From positions 186,001 through 250,000 of the forward strand of contig NZ_LMPG01000011.1 in the NCBI RefSeq assembly GCF_001423765.1: a DNA stretch of 64,000 nucleotides. Reading direction: 5' to 3'. A model generated the notes under the pieces. The model was not told where the DNA came from. It made no database searches and saw only the letters and a list, made by a program, of their open reading frames with translations. The DNA comes from Sphingomonas sp. Leaf343. GTDB taxonomy: Bacteria; Pseudomonadota; Alphaproteobacteria; Sphingomonadales; Sphingomonadaceae. Shown here piece after piece: positions 22,128 to 30,814 of this stretch (position 1 is its first letter; every line of letters starts with the position of its first letter). Position numbers and translations under genes: made by a program.

Positions 22128-22478
22128 ATGACCGACCCAATATCCGAAGCCCGCGAGAAGCGGAGCGGTGTCATCCTCCGGGCCGCCCTGTCGCGTGATG
22201 GGGCGACGGTGGAGCGGCGGGTCCGCAACCTGTCGCCGCGTGGAGCCTGCGTCGACAACGAGCAGGATTTGGCCCCCGGCGACGTCATCACGGTGGCGAT
22301 GGGCAGCCTGCGCGATCTGATCGCCGATGTGATGTGGGCCAAGCCGCAGCTGGCGGGGCTGCGCTTTCGCTCGACCATCGATCTGGAGGCGGCGCGCAAG
22401 CCACGCGCGACGATTGCCGCTGCAGCTAAGGCCGGCTGGATCGCCGACATGGGCCACGCCTACCGCCGCGGCAGCTGA
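22128..22478 (+). CDS. PilZ domain-containing protein
   Basis: 116-aa single-domain protein of the PilZ family, candidate c-di-GMP receptor. The C-terminal part of the PilZ signature, RVRNLSPRGACVDN (DxSxxG-like; here NLSPRG), is followed by the usual beta-barrel strands ending MWAKPQLAGLRFRS. The first RxxxR motif is represented only loosely (EKRSGVILR), so binding of c-di-GMP is uncertain. It ends 3 bp from the convergent Trm112-like gene. Confidence 0.8.
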   Translation: MTDPISEAREKRSGVILRAALSRDGATVERRVRNLSPRGACVDNEQDLAPGDVITVAMGSLRDLIADVMWAKPQLAGLRFRSTIDLEAARKPRATIAAAAKAGWIADMGHAYRRGS

Positions 22479-22481
22479 CGG

Positions 22482-22655
22482 TCAGTCGAGCGACCGCGCT
22501 TCGTCGACCAGCATCACCGGCACGCCGTCGCGAATCGGATAGGCCAGCCCGGCCGACTCCGACACCAGTTCCTGCGCCGCCTCGTCATAGCGCAGCGGCG
22601 TACGCGTGACCGGGCAGACGAGCCGTTCCAGCAGCCACGGATCGAGCGCGCTCAT
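22482..22655 (-). CDS. Trm112-like zinc-ribbon protein (YcaR family)
   Basis: 57-aa protein of the Trm112/YcaR family. The [17 protein letters not shown] start and [19 protein letters not shown]-terminus are diagnostic; only one cysteine remains of the zinc knuckle seen in eukaryotic Trm112, as is common in bacterial members. Archaeal and eukaryotic Trm112 activates methyltransferases; a similar partner role here is inference. Its ATG overlaps the stop of the LON-like gene (ATGA). Confidence 0.85.
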   Translation of the reverse strand: MSALDPWLLERLVCPVTRTPLRYDEAAQELVSESAGLAYPIRDGVPVMLVDEARSLD

Positions 22656-23269
22656 TGCAGCGTCACCCGATCCTCGCCGTCGTGGCGGCCGAAGAACTGC
22701 ATGAGCTGGATGATGAGTTCGGCGCGCTGTTCGATATCGGGCGCCTCCAGCAGCGCCTGTTTCGCGGCGACGTCGAACGGCGCGATCTGGGCGATGCCAT
22801 TGACGAGGCTCTGGTCGTCGAGCCGGCCGACCGCATCCCAATCCACCGAATAGCCAGCAGCGTCGGCGAAGCGGCGCGATTCCATTTCCAGCGAAGAGCG
22901 ACGGCCCAGTGACAGCGCGTCGTCGGCAATCGTCGGCAGCAGCTCCGCCTCGATCTGGCGGAACGCGGTTGCAGCGTCGAGTTCGCGGACGACGCGGAAC
23001 AGCGAAAGCCCTTCGAGGATGACGTTGTAGCGGCCGTCCTCCAGCGCCTCCACCTCCGCGATCTTGCCGACGCAGCCGGTGGTATAAAGCGGCGGCTTGT
23101 CCGACATCGCGCCCGGCTCGATCCGCGGCTGGATCATGCCGATCCGCCGGTCACGCGCCATCGCGTCGGAGATCATCGCGCGGTAGCGCGGCTCGAAGAT
23201 GTGCAGCGGCAGGTGCATGTCGGGAAATAGCAGCGCGCCAGGCAGCGGAAAGATCGACAGCCGCGTCAT
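22652..23269 (-). CDS. LON peptidase substrate-binding (LonN) domain protein
   Basis: 205-aa stand-alone version of the N-terminal substrate-recognition domain of Lon protease, without ATPase or protease parts. It begins [28 protein letters not shown], typical of the family, and continues with the pseudobarrel strand RIGMIQPR and a helical bundle. It lies in an operon with the thioredoxin co-chaperone (10-bp gap) and the Trm112-like protein, an arrangement common in alphaproteobacteria that hints at a protein quality-control role, though the target is unknown. Confidence 0.92.
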   Translation of the reverse strand: MTRLSIFPLPGALLFPDMHLPLHIFEPRYRAMISDAMARDRRIGMIQPRIEPGAMSDKPPLYTTGCVGKIAEVEALEDGRYNVILEGLSLFRVVRELDAATAFRQIEAELLPTIADDALSLGRRSSLEMESRRFADAAGYSVDWDAVGRLDDQSLVNGIAQIAPFDVAAKQALLEAPDIEQRAELIIQLMQFFGRHDGEDRVTLQ

Positions 23270-23279
23270 CGGGCGTCCG

Positions 23280-24188
23280 TCATCCGAACAGCACCGCGGA
23301 CAGACGGCGGCGCTGCGCCGACACCCAGGGGTCCATCAGGCCGACGACTTCGAACAGCTTCAGCAACTGGGTGCGCGCCGCCCCGTCGTTCCACTCGCGG
23401 TCGGCGGCGACGATGTAGAGGAGGTTGTCGGCGGCAGCATCGCGGTCGCCCGCCGCCATCTGCGCACCGGCCAGGGCGAAGCGACGCTCGTGATCGTCGG
23501 GATTGTTCTGCACATCGGTCGCGAGTGCGGCATAGTCCGCCACCGGCTGCGCGGTCTGCGCCAACGCCAGCGCGGCACGGGCGCGGTCGAGGCCGGGGTC
23601 CTTCAGGTCGGCGGGCAGCGAATCCACCGCCGCCTGCGCGTCGTCAGTGCGGCCCGCGGCGACCAGCGCGCGGATGCGGCCGGACAGGACGGCGGGATGC
23701 TCCGGCGCCATCTCCAGCAACTGGTCGAACAGCGACAGCGCGCGTTCGCCGTCGCCTTCTGCCAGCATCTCCTCACCCATCGCGACCAGTGGTTCCAGTT
23801 CGGCCTCCTGATCGGCGGCTTCGGTCTGGATCGGCAGTTGCTTCAGGAGCTGGTCGAGCATCGTGCGCAGTGCGCTTTCGGTGCGCGCGGGCGTCAGGTC
23901 GGCGACGAGCTGACCCTGGAACATCGCGTAGACCGTCGGGATCGACTTGATCTGGAATTGCGCGGCGATGAACTGGTTCTTGTCAGTGTCGACCTTGGCC
24001 AGCACCACGCCCTTGTCGGCATAGGCGGCGGCGACCTTTTCCAGCACCGGCGTCAGCGCCTTGCAGGGCCCGCACCACTCCGCCCAGAAATCGATGATGA
24101 CGAGGCTCGACATCGACGGTTCGACGACATCGCGGCGGAAGGCGGCGACCGCATCCTTTTCGGCAGGCGACATTCCCAGGGTGGCCAC
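23280..24188 (-). CDS. cnoX: Thioredoxin-TPR fusion (CnoX/YbbN family co-chaperone)
   Basis: 302-aa protein: a thioredoxin domain (about 1-115) followed by tetratricopeptide repeats (about 120-300). It belongs to the CnoX/YbbN family, which holds oxidised or stressed proteins for GroEL and DnaK. Unlike E. coli CnoX, which has lost the first active-site cysteine, this one keeps WCGPC (Cys39, Cys42), as in the Caulobacter-type protein, so it may be a true disulfide reductase as well as a holdase. It heads the operon with the LonN and Trm112-like genes. Confidence 0.92.
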   Translation of the reverse strand: MATLGMSPAEKDAVAAFRRDVVEPSMSSLVIIDFWAEWCGPCKALTPVLEKVAAAYADKGVVLAKVDTDKNQFIAAQFQIKSIPTVYAMFQGQLVADLTPARTESALRTMLDQLLKQLPIQTEAADQEAELEPLVAMGEEMLAEGDGERALSLFDQLLEMAPEHPAVLSGRIRALVAAGRTDDAQAAVDSLPADLKDPGLDRARAALALAQTAQPVADYAALATDVQNNPDDHERRFALAGAQMAAGDRDAAADNLLYIVAADREWNDGAARTQLLKLFEVVGLMDPWVSAQRRRLSAVLFG

Positions 24189-24397
24189 GTGATCTCCGTT
24201 CGCTTGTGTCGGTCGCTATTTGGGGCGGAAGAGGGCGGATTGGAAGCCGGAGCGGGGCGAAAGGTCCCAAAGGTCACGGGATATCGCGTGCAGGTGGGAC
24301 TGTTCGCCAGTTCGATGTCGGACTGTGAGGGCAGTCCTTAGTGCATGGGGTAGTTGTAGGACAGCTTTGGGACGTCCTATCCTTCCCCGCCCCTCGA

Positions 24398-24416
24398 CCC
24401 CGGCGAAAGCCCGGGG
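24398..24416. repeat. REP-like hairpin, left member of an inverted pair
   Basis: Stem CCCCGG/CCGGGG around a GAAAG-containing loop. Together with the hairpin at 24463-24483, whose loop reads CTTC, it forms two similar palindromes in opposite orientation. This resembles the BIME arrangement of REP elements spread by RAYT transposases. A comparable pair lies near 52.25-52.35 kb. Confidence 0.5.
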
Positions 24417-24462
24417 GCCGGTTGCCGCCAATGCCGTGAGTCTCATCGATTTCGTGGAGGCT

Positions 24463-24483
24463 GGACCCCGGCCTTCGCCGGGG
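24463..24483. repeat. REP-like hairpin, right member of an inverted pair
   Basis: Stem CCCCGGC/GCCGGGG with a CTTC loop, flanked by GGA and TCC that extend the pairing with a bulge. It is the inverse of the GAAAG-loop hairpin 50 bp to the left. Confidence 0.5.
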
Positions 24484-24532
24484 TGGTCCGGATGGGGTGT
24501 GGGACCGCTGCGTCCTGCTCCACCGTCATGCC

Positions 24533-27500
24533 TCAATGGAAATCCCGTGATTTGGGCAGCACGCGCACGTCGCGGGGGTGGCCGTGGCGGGGAGGGTCGT
24601 CGTGGCGGGGATCGCGGCCGCGGGGGTGTTGCGGGCGGATGAACTCGTCGGCGCGCGACAGGGTGATCGTCGGCTGGTGATCCTCCGACAGGCCGCGCAA
24701 TTCATGCGTGCGATCCTCGACCCGTGAGGTCATCAGATGCACCACCCCCTCGTCGCTGCGCTGGACGACGCCGTGCAGGACCATCAACCGCGATGCCATC
24801 ACGGCGCGGCGATGCTCCTCGAAATCGCGCGCCCACATCAGCGCGTTGGCGATACCGCTCTCGTCCTCCACGGTGATGAAGACGGCATTGCCCTTGCCCG
24901 GCCGCTGGCGGACGAGGACGACCCCGGCGACGCTGGCGCGGCGGCCGTCCTTCGCATGGCGCAACTGGTTGCAGGACAGGATGCCCTCGCCTGCGAACGT
25001 CGCGCGCAGGAAGGTCATCGGGTGGTCCTTCAGTGACAGCCGCGTCGTCTGGTAATCGGCGGCGACCTGTTCGGACAATGGCATCGCGGGCAACTTCGCA
25101 TCCGGTTCCACCCCCAGTTCCGGCGCATCGGCCGCGGCGAACAGCGCGAGTTGTACGGGCGGCGTCCGGCGTACCTCCCAGCCCGCCTGCCGCCGGTCCG
25201 TCCCCAGCGAGCCGCACGCATCGGCATCGGCGAGCAGCTTCAACGCCCGCGACGGCAACCCGGCGCGGCGGGCAAGGTCCTCGATCGACGCATAGGGCGC
25301 GGCGGCGGCGATGGCGCGGCCCCACTCCTCGCGAAACCCGTCGATCTGGCGGAAGCCGAGGCGGATGGCGAGGTGGCGATCGTCGCGGACCTCCGCATTC
25401 CAGCCGACCGGCTTTCTGTCAGGGCCGATACGGCGACGATGGAAGTTGCGCGCGACCGGCTTCGGCGCACCGGGTTCCAGGCGATTGTCCCAGAGGCTGT
25501 GATTGACGTCGATCGGCGTCACGTCGACGCCGTGTTCGATCGCGTCGCGCGCAAGCTGGGCGGGGGCGTAAAAACCCATCGGCTGCGAATTCAGGATCGC
25601 GCAGCCGAATACCGCCGGATAGCGGCATTTGATCCACGACGAGACATAGACCAGCCGCGCGAACGACAGGGCGTGGCTTTCGGGGAAACCATAGCTGCCG
25701 AACCCCTCGATCTGGCGATAGCAGCGCTCGGCGAATTCGCGGGTGTAGCCGCGCGCGGTCATGCCATCGACCAGCTTCGCCTGAAAATCCTCCATGCCGC
25801 CGACGTGCCGGAACGTCGCCATCGCCTTGCGCAGGCGGTTCGCCTCGTCGGGGGTAAAGCTGGCGGCGACGATCGCCAGCTTCATCGCCTGTTCCTGAAA
25901 CAGCGGCACGCCATACGTCTTGCCGAGCAGCGTCTTCAATTCGTCCGGATCGTGCGGTGGTGACGGCGATGGACACTCGACCAGTTCCTTGCCGGCGCGA
26001 CGGCGCAGATAGGGGTGGACCATGTCGCCCTCGATCGGCCCGGGCCGCACGATCGCGACCTGCACCACCAGATCGTAGAGTTCGCGCGGGTTGAGCCGCG
26101 GCAGCATGTTGATCTGGGCGCGGCTTTCGACCTGAAACACACCGATGCTGTCGCCGTCGCACAGCATCTCGTACACCTCCGGCGCATCGGGGGGGACGGT
26201 GTCGAGATCGTGATCGCCCATATCGGCATCGCGCATCAGGTCGAACGCCTTGCGGATGCAGGTCAACATGCCGAGCGCGAGGATGTCGACCTTCATGATC
26301 TTCAGGACATCGATATCGTCCTTGTCCCATTCGATGAAGGTCCGGTCCTTCATCGCGCCGTTGTGGATCGGCACCGTCTCGTCCAGCCGCCCCTCGGTCA
26401 GGACATAGCCGCCGACATGCTGCGACAGATGCCGCGGAAACTTGTGCAGCTGGTCGACGATCGTGCGCAGCTGCGCGATCTGCGGATTGGCGAGGTCGAA
26501 GCCGGTTTCGTGGAAGCGGCGTTCGTCGAACCGGTCGGAAAAGCTGCCCCAGACGGTGCTGGTCAGCCGCTGCGTCACATCCTCCGTCAGACCGAGCGCG
26601 CGGCCGACCTCCCGCACGGTGCTGCGCGAGCGATAGCGGATGACGGTGCCGGCGATCGCCGCGCGGTGGCGACCGTAGCGGCGGTAGATGTACTGCATCA
26701 CCTCCTCGCGCCGTTCATGTTCGAAATCGATGTCGATATCGGGCGGCTCGTCGCGCTCCGCCGACACGAAGCGCGAGAACAGCAGGTCGTGCTTCATCGG
26801 ATCGACCGACGTGACGCCGAGCAGCCAGCACACCGCCGAATTCGCCGCCGAGCCGCGCCCCTGACACAGGATCGGCGGATCGCATTCGTCACGCGCGAAG
26901 CGGACGATGTCGTGGACGGTCAGGAAGTAATGCGCGTAGTGGCGGTCTGCGATCAGCGGCAGTTCCACCTTCAACAGCCCTTGCAGCTTATCCGGAATTC
27001 CGTCGGGAAAGCGTTGCCGCGCCGCCGTGTAGGTGATGTGTTCCAGCCAGCTTTGCGCGCCCCAACCCTCCGGCACCGGTTCGTGGGGGTATTCGTAGGA
27101 GAGTTGCGACAGATCGAAGCCGATGCGATCGAGCAAGATCTGGCTCTGCGCGATGGCATCCGGGCGAAACGCGAACAGCCGCGCCATTTCCTCCGGCGGT
27201 TTCAGGTGGCGTTCGGCATTGGCGGCGAGGATGCGGCCGGCGGCGTGGACCGTCAGCCTCTCGCGGATGCAGGTGACGACGTCATGCAGCGGGCGGGCGC
27301 TCGGGTCCGCATAGAGCGCGTCGGTGGTCGCCAGCAGCGGCACGCAGGCCGCGTCCGCAACGGCCGCCAGCCGTGCTAGTCGCCGCCGGTCGCGCCCCGC
27401 ACGCGGCATCGTCAGGCCCAGCCAGACGCAGCCCGGTGCGGCCTTTGCCAGCTCGGCCAGCGTCGCGGGCAGGCCGGGATCGGCACGGCCTGGTGGCAGG

Positions 27501-27955
27501 GGGATGCCGGGCATCGGCTTGACCAGCCGCTCGGTCGATCGGGACAGGACGATCAGCAGCAGATCGTCGGAATGACGGATCAGGTCGCCGAGCCCCAGGA
27601 TGCAGCCACCCTTCTCCGACCGCAGATTCCCCGTCGTCAGCAGGCGGGTCAGCCGACCCCAGCCGTGGCGGGTGGCGGGATAGGCGACGATGTCGGGCGT
27701 GCCGTCCGCGAACACCAGCCGTGCGCCGACCGCCAGCTTGAACGCGAGCGGCGGCAGTTGCGCGCCGAGCAGGCCCTTTCGCGCGCGCTCCAGTGCGTCA
27801 TAGGCGCGGACGACGCCGGCCACGGTGTTGCGGTCGGCGATGCCGATGCCGGCGTGCTTCAACTCCACCGCGCGGGCGACCATGTCGCCGGGCTGGCTCG
27901 CGCCGTCGAGGAACGAGAAGCTGGTGGCGGTGACGAGATCGGCGAACGCGCTCAT
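24533..27955 (-). CDS. dnaE2: Error-prone DNA polymerase DnaE2
   Basis: C-family polymerase that performs damage-induced translesion synthesis together with ImuA and ImuB. 1140 aa from the ATG at 27955 (MSAFADLVTATSFSFLDGAS), the usual DnaE2 start. Domains in order: PHP domain (about 1-230), polymerase core with GRGSAANSAVCWLLG and the catalytic aspartates in PPDIDIDFEHERR, a helix-hairpin-helix region, and an OB fold near the C-terminus (ASVAGVVLVRQRPGKG). The polymerase acids are present. It follows imuB by 67 bp and is under the LexA box in front of imuA. Confidence 0.96.
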   Translation of the reverse strand: MSAFADLVTATSFSFLDGASQPGDMVARAVELKHAGIGIADRNTVAGVVRAYDALERARKGLLGAQLPPLAFKLAVGARLVFADGTPDIVAYPATRHGWGRLTRLLTTGNLRSEKGGCILGLGDLIRHSDDLLLIVLSRSTERLVKPMPGIPLPPGRADPGLPATLAELAKAAPGCVWLGLTMPRAGRDRRRLARLAAVADAACVPLLATTDALYADPSARPLHDVVTCIRERLTVHAAGRILAANAERHLKPPEEMARLFAFRPDAIAQSQILLDRIGFDLSQLSYEYPHEPVPEGWGAQSWLEHITYTAARQRFPDGIPDKLQGLLKVELPLIADRHYAHYFLTVHDIVRFARDECDPPILCQGRGSAANSAVCWLLGVTSVDPMKHDLLFSRFVSAERDEPPDIDIDFEHERREEVMQYIYRRYGRHRAAIAGTVIRYRSRSTVREVGRALGLTEDVTQRLTSTVWGSFSDRFDERRFHETGFDLANPQIAQLRTIVDQLHKFPRHLSQHVGGYVLTEGRLDETVPIHNGAMKDRTFIEWDKDDIDVLKIMKVDILALGMLTCIRKAFDLMRDADMGDHDLDTVPPDAPEVYEMLCDGDSIGVFQVESRAQINMLPRLNPRELYDLVVQVAIVRPGPIEGDMVHPYLRRRAGKELVECPSPSPPHDPDELKTLLGKTYGVPLFQEQAMKLAIVAASFTPDEANRLRKAMATFRHVGGMEDFQAKLVDGMTARGYTREFAERCYRQIEGFGSYGFPESHALSFARLVYVSSWIKCRYPAVFGCAILNSQPMGFYAPAQLARDAIEHGVDVTPIDVNHSLWDNRLEPGAPKPVARNFHRRRIGPDRKPVGWNAEVRDDRHLAIRLGFRQIDGFREEWGRAIAAAAPYASIEDLARRAGLPSRALKLLADADACGSLGTDRRQAGWEVRRTPPVQLALFAAADAPELGVEPDAKLPAMPLSEQVAADYQTTRLSLKDHPMTFLRATFAGEGILSCNQLRHAKDGRRASVAGVVLVRQRPGKGNAVFITVEDESGIANALMWARDFEEHRRAVMASRLMVLHGVVQRSDEGVVHLMTSRVEDRTHELRGLSEDHQPTITLSRADEFIRPQHPRGRDPRHDDPPRHGHPRDVRVLPKSRDFH

Positions 27956-28022
27956 CACTGCCCGGTGCCTCCGCAGCCTCGCATGACCCCCTTCTTGTTG
28001 GTCCCGCACCGTGCGAACAGCA

Positions 28023-29606
28023 TCACGCGAACAGCCCGTGCAAATACCAGCGCGGCGCTTCCGTTTCCGAATACAGGCCGTGGCGGAAGATCCAGAAGCG
28101 CCGCCCGCGCCGGTCCTCGATCCGGAAATAATCGCGGGTGGGGATCGCGGCGTCGTGGCGTCGCCACCATTCGCCGGCGATCCGCTCCGGCCCCTCGGCG
28201 CGTGCCACGTCGTGCAACGTGCGCCGCCAGCGGAAGCGGGCGGGTGGGCCGTCCGGCACCTCCGCCATCACGCTCTCGATCGGCTGCGGCGGATCGAACA
28301 GGTAGATCGGGCGAAGCGGCGGCTCCCCCGCCTCCGGCTCCGGCCAGGGTATCGCCGCGGTCGCGGGCGCAGCAGCGGGCAGCATCAGTTCGGCCTGTTC
28401 GGGGATGTGGCTGTCGCGCGCCGCGAATCGCCGCACCCGATCGCGGCCGAGGCGTGTCGAGAGTTGGTCGACCAGCGCGCCGACATCGCCGCCGCCAACA
28501 CTCTGGCGCGTCTCGCCGCCCTCCAGCTGCAACTGGCTGGTGTCGAGCCGCTCCGCCAGCACCACGTCGAGCCGGATCAGGTCGTAGCCGAAACCGGGGT
28601 CGAGGGGATCGGCCAGCCCGTCGATCCGCTCCGCGAACAATCGCATCAGCAACGATACGTCGCGGGTCGGGCGGCCGGTCTCCACGCGCAGCCGCTGGAT
28701 CTGGCCGTCGGCGCGGAACAGCTTCGCCTCCCACCGACGACCGCCCTCGCGGCGTTTCTCCAGCGCGTCGACAGCTTCGGCGGCGAGGTCGGCGATTACC
28801 TCCAGCGCATATTCGGTGCGCGCAACCGGTTCGGCGAAGCGCCGTTCGGCCGCGATCGGCTGGACCGTTTTGCGCGCCACGACCGGGGACTTCGCCTCCC
28901 CCGACAGCCGCCGCACCGCCGTCGCCGCCGCTTCGCCGAAGCGTGCGGCGATACCACTGAGCGGGCGGCTCATGACGTCGCCGACCGTCTTCAGCCCGGC
29001 GCGGCGCAGCGCCTCGCTATCATCGTCGTCCAGCCCCAGCGCCGCCACCGGCAGCCTCCGCACCGCCCCCGCCTCGTCCGGGGCGGGCGAACCGGCATAA
29101 CGGGCGAGCGCCCTCGCCACCTCCGGCGTGTCGCCGAACGCATGGCGGACCAGCACACCGCGCCGCGCCAGCCGCCCCTCGACATCGGCCGCGAGGAACC
29201 GCTCCCCTTCGAACGCATGGACGCATCCGGCGATGTCGAGCGTCAGCCCGTCGGGCGCATCCAGCGCGACGGTCGGCGTGTAGCGTGCGCAGCCCTCCGC
29301 CAGTCGTTCCAGCCATTCGTGATCGGCATGCGGGTCGCTGGGAAAGACCTCCAGTTCCGGCACCCGCGCCCGTGCATCGGCCAGCGTCAGGCCGGGTTGC
29401 AGCCCCGCGAGCATCGCCGCCCGGTCGAGCGCGACGAGGCGCACGGCTTGGCCGACCGTCTCCACGAAGGCGGTCGGCGTCTCACCCCGCCCGACGAACA
29501 GATGCGGTCGCGTCGCGCGCAACCGTTCGATCGGCAACCAGGGGAAGACCAGCGCCAGATAGCGCCGCTTCCCGGGCCGGCAGGGGGACGAAATGTCGGG
29601 TTTCAC
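28023..29606 (-). CDS. imuB: DnaE2-accessory Y-family protein ImuB
   Basis: Y-family polymerase relative that acts as the hub linking DnaE2 and ImuA to the beta clamp. 527 aa. The N-terminal RYLALVFPWLPIERL replaces the acid-bearing Y-family motif, and ALDAPDGLTLDIAGC stands where the catalytic SIDEAYLD would be, so the polymerase active site is degenerate, as is normal for ImuB. The fingers/little-finger part and a long C-terminal tail (about 360-527) follow. Its start lies 125 bp inside the 3' end of imuA, a longer overlap than the 4-nt overlaps common here. Confidence 0.93.
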   Translation of the reverse strand: MKPDISSPCRPGKRRYLALVFPWLPIERLRATRPHLFVGRGETPTAFVETVGQAVRLVALDRAAMLAGLQPGLTLADARARVPELEVFPSDPHADHEWLERLAEGCARYTPTVALDAPDGLTLDIAGCVHAFEGERFLAADVEGRLARRGVLVRHAFGDTPEVARALARYAGSPAPDEAGAVRRLPVAALGLDDDDSEALRRAGLKTVGDVMSRPLSGIAARFGEAAATAVRRLSGEAKSPVVARKTVQPIAAERRFAEPVARTEYALEVIADLAAEAVDALEKRREGGRRWEAKLFRADGQIQRLRVETGRPTRDVSLLMRLFAERIDGLADPLDPGFGYDLIRLDVVLAERLDTSQLQLEGGETRQSVGGGDVGALVDQLSTRLGRDRVRRFAARDSHIPEQAELMLPAAAPATAAIPWPEPEAGEPPLRPIYLFDPPQPIESVMAEVPDGPPARFRWRRTLHDVARAEGPERIAGEWWRRHDAAIPTRDYFRIEDRRGRRFWIFRHGLYSETEAPRWYLHGLFA

Positions 29607-30282
29607 GGTTCCACTCCACGGGCCAGCGGGTGCCGGCAGGGCCGCCGCGCCGACGCAGGCATTCGACGAGAAAGGCAGGTCGGCCGGGTGCGGGCGTGCC
29701 GAACACGTCCCCCGGCAAGGTGCGAGACGGCATGGCGGCGACGCCCCAGCGGCTGGCGGCGGCGCTGGGTTCGACCTGTGCGGCGAGGCGGACGCCGAGC
29801 ACGGTGACGCCGGACGATTCGGCGGCCAGCATCAGCCGGCGGGTCGCGGTCAGGTCCAGCCCCGGCACGCGGCCATGCGTCTCGACGATGACGGTACCGA
29901 GCCCCGGACAGCGCGCCGCATCCGCCGCCACGCGCAGCAATGCGGCGGGATCGGGCACCTCCGCCAGCACCAGCGTATCCGGGGTCAGACCAAGGTCGAG
30001 CAGGCCGGTCGCATGCAGCCGCCCGTCGCCGCGCCCCTGTTGCCGCACCCACAGGATCGGTGCAGTCGTGTGCGCCCATGCCTGTCCGGCCAGTGCCAGC
30101 GCCACCGCGAATCCCGTCGCCGCCGGCCCGTCCTCCGCCTCCGTCCCATAGATTTCATGCAATTGCGCCGCCGGTGCCCCCCGCTCCAGCCAATCGTCCG
30201 GACCGGCGGAATCGATCGCCCTGCCGCTGCGGGGGGCGGCGATCGCGCGAAGATGCGCTATCAGGGCAGTCGAGTCGGCCAT
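29482..30282 (-). CDS. imuA: RecA-like SOS mutasome protein ImuA
   Basis: 266-aa ImuA family protein, a RecA/SulA-like fold that works with ImuB and DnaE2 in induced mutagenesis. Recognisable features are the N-terminal LHEIYGTEAEDGPAATGFAVAL region, WVRQQGRGDGRLHATGLLDLGL, and PGLGTVIVETHGRVPGLDLTATRRL. No canonical Walker A is seen, as in other ImuA proteins. The ATG at 30282 is only 4 bp from the LexA box. The last 41 codons overlap the start of imuB in another frame. Confidence 0.9.
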   Translation of the reverse strand: MADSTALIAHLRAIAAPRSGRAIDSAGPDDWLERGAPAAQLHEIYGTEAEDGPAATGFAVALALAGQAWAHTTAPILWVRQQGRGDGRLHATGLLDLGLTPDTLVLAEVPDPAALLRVAADAARCPGLGTVIVETHGRVPGLDLTATRRLMLAAESSGVTVLGVRLAAQVEPSAAASRWGVAAMPSRTLPGDVFGTPAPGRPAFLVECLRRRGGPAGTRWPVEWNRETRHFVPLPAREAALSGAGLPLVADRTVARDATASVRRAG

Positions 30283-30286
30283 CTAT

Positions 30287-30301
30287 GTTCTTGTAATGTT
30301 C
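30287..30301. promoter_or_regulatory. LexA (SOS) box upstream of imuA
   Basis: GTTC TTGTAAT GTTC, an exact match to the alphaproteobacterial LexA operator GTTC-N7-GTTC. It ends 4 bp before the imuA start codon, so LexA bound here would block the mutasome operon imuA-imuB-dnaE2. Confidence 0.88.
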
Positions 30302-30433
30302 TATTTGATGAGTCGCCAACCCTGAATCTTCGCGCATTCGGAGATGGTCGTCGCGTTTTGCGCTTGCGAGCACGACGCACCCCTGTTAGTGGCCGCGCCT
30401 CACCCAGCCGGTCCGCCGGCTTATGGCGCCAGA

Positions 30434-30508
30434 GCGGGCGTAGCTCAGGGGTAGAGCACAACCTTGCCAAGGTTGGGGTCGAGGGTTCGAATCCCTTCGC
30501 CCGCTCCA
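30434..30508 (+). tRNA. tRNA-Gly (anticodon GCC)
   Basis: 75 nt including the encoded CCA. Acceptor GCGGGCG pairs with CGCCCGC; the D arm is GCTC/GAGC; the anticodon stem CAACC/GGTTG encloses TTGCCAA with anticodon GCC; the T arm is GAGGG-TTCGAAT-CCCTT (one G-T pair). A hairpin follows 5 nt downstream. Confidence 0.97.
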
Positions 30509-30513
30509 GTTTT

Positions 30514-30539
30514 CCGTCAAAGCCGTCAGAGGCTTTCGG
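30514..30539 (+). terminator. Hairpin after tRNA-Gly, possible terminator
   Basis: AAAGCC and GGCTTT pair around GTCAGA, extended by CCG/CGG with a 2-nt bulge. It starts 5 nt after the tRNA CCA end. There is no clear U-tract, so processing or Rho-dependent ending is equally possible. Confidence 0.4.
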
Positions 30540-30556
30540 TTCAGCACGCTTTCCGA

Positions 30557-30740
30557 TTATGCGTCCAGATCCGCCGCCAGCGACAGCGACATATAGCGTC
30601 CCGCGATGACATACAGTCCCGCCGACGCATTCGCGACCAAGCGATAGGTGTCGACCGCATTATTGTCCTGCACCCGCGCGATCACGTCGAGCCCCGCCAG
30701 ATGCAGCCGATAACGGGTCCCCGGCGCGACGGTATTTGGG
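30557..30740 (-). pseudogene. C-terminal remnant of a TonB-dependent receptor
   Basis: About 60 codons on the minus strand read as the end of a TonB-dependent outer-membrane receptor: GTRYRLHLAGLDVIARVQ, then a degenerate N-x-x-DTYRL segment, then GRYMSLSLAADLDA and a stop, matching the family pattern of penultimate barrel strand, loop and a final strand rich in alternating Ser/Leu/Ala. Nothing upstream (30741-30814) continues the barrel and no start or signal peptide exists, so the rest of the receptor is gone. It lies between tRNA-Gly and the DUF1440 gene, a likely scar of deletion or integration. The assignment rests on pattern resemblance over a short stretch. Confidence 0.6.
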
Positions 30741-30814
30741 GGAACGGTGGCCCACCGGATCGGTTCTGGAACGATAAGAGTGACTGGCCGGATGCGAACA
30801 TACGGGAGACGATC

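Larger units (their letters stand above)
24189..24532. other. Intergenic region carrying an inverted pair of REP-like palindromes
   Basis: 344 bp between the cnoX start and the dnaE2 stop, with no credible gene. It should hold the promoter of cnoX at its left end. Its centre contains two GC-rich hairpins, annotated separately at 24398-24416 and 24463-24483. The rest (24240-24390) shows no feature I can name. Confidence 0.6.
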
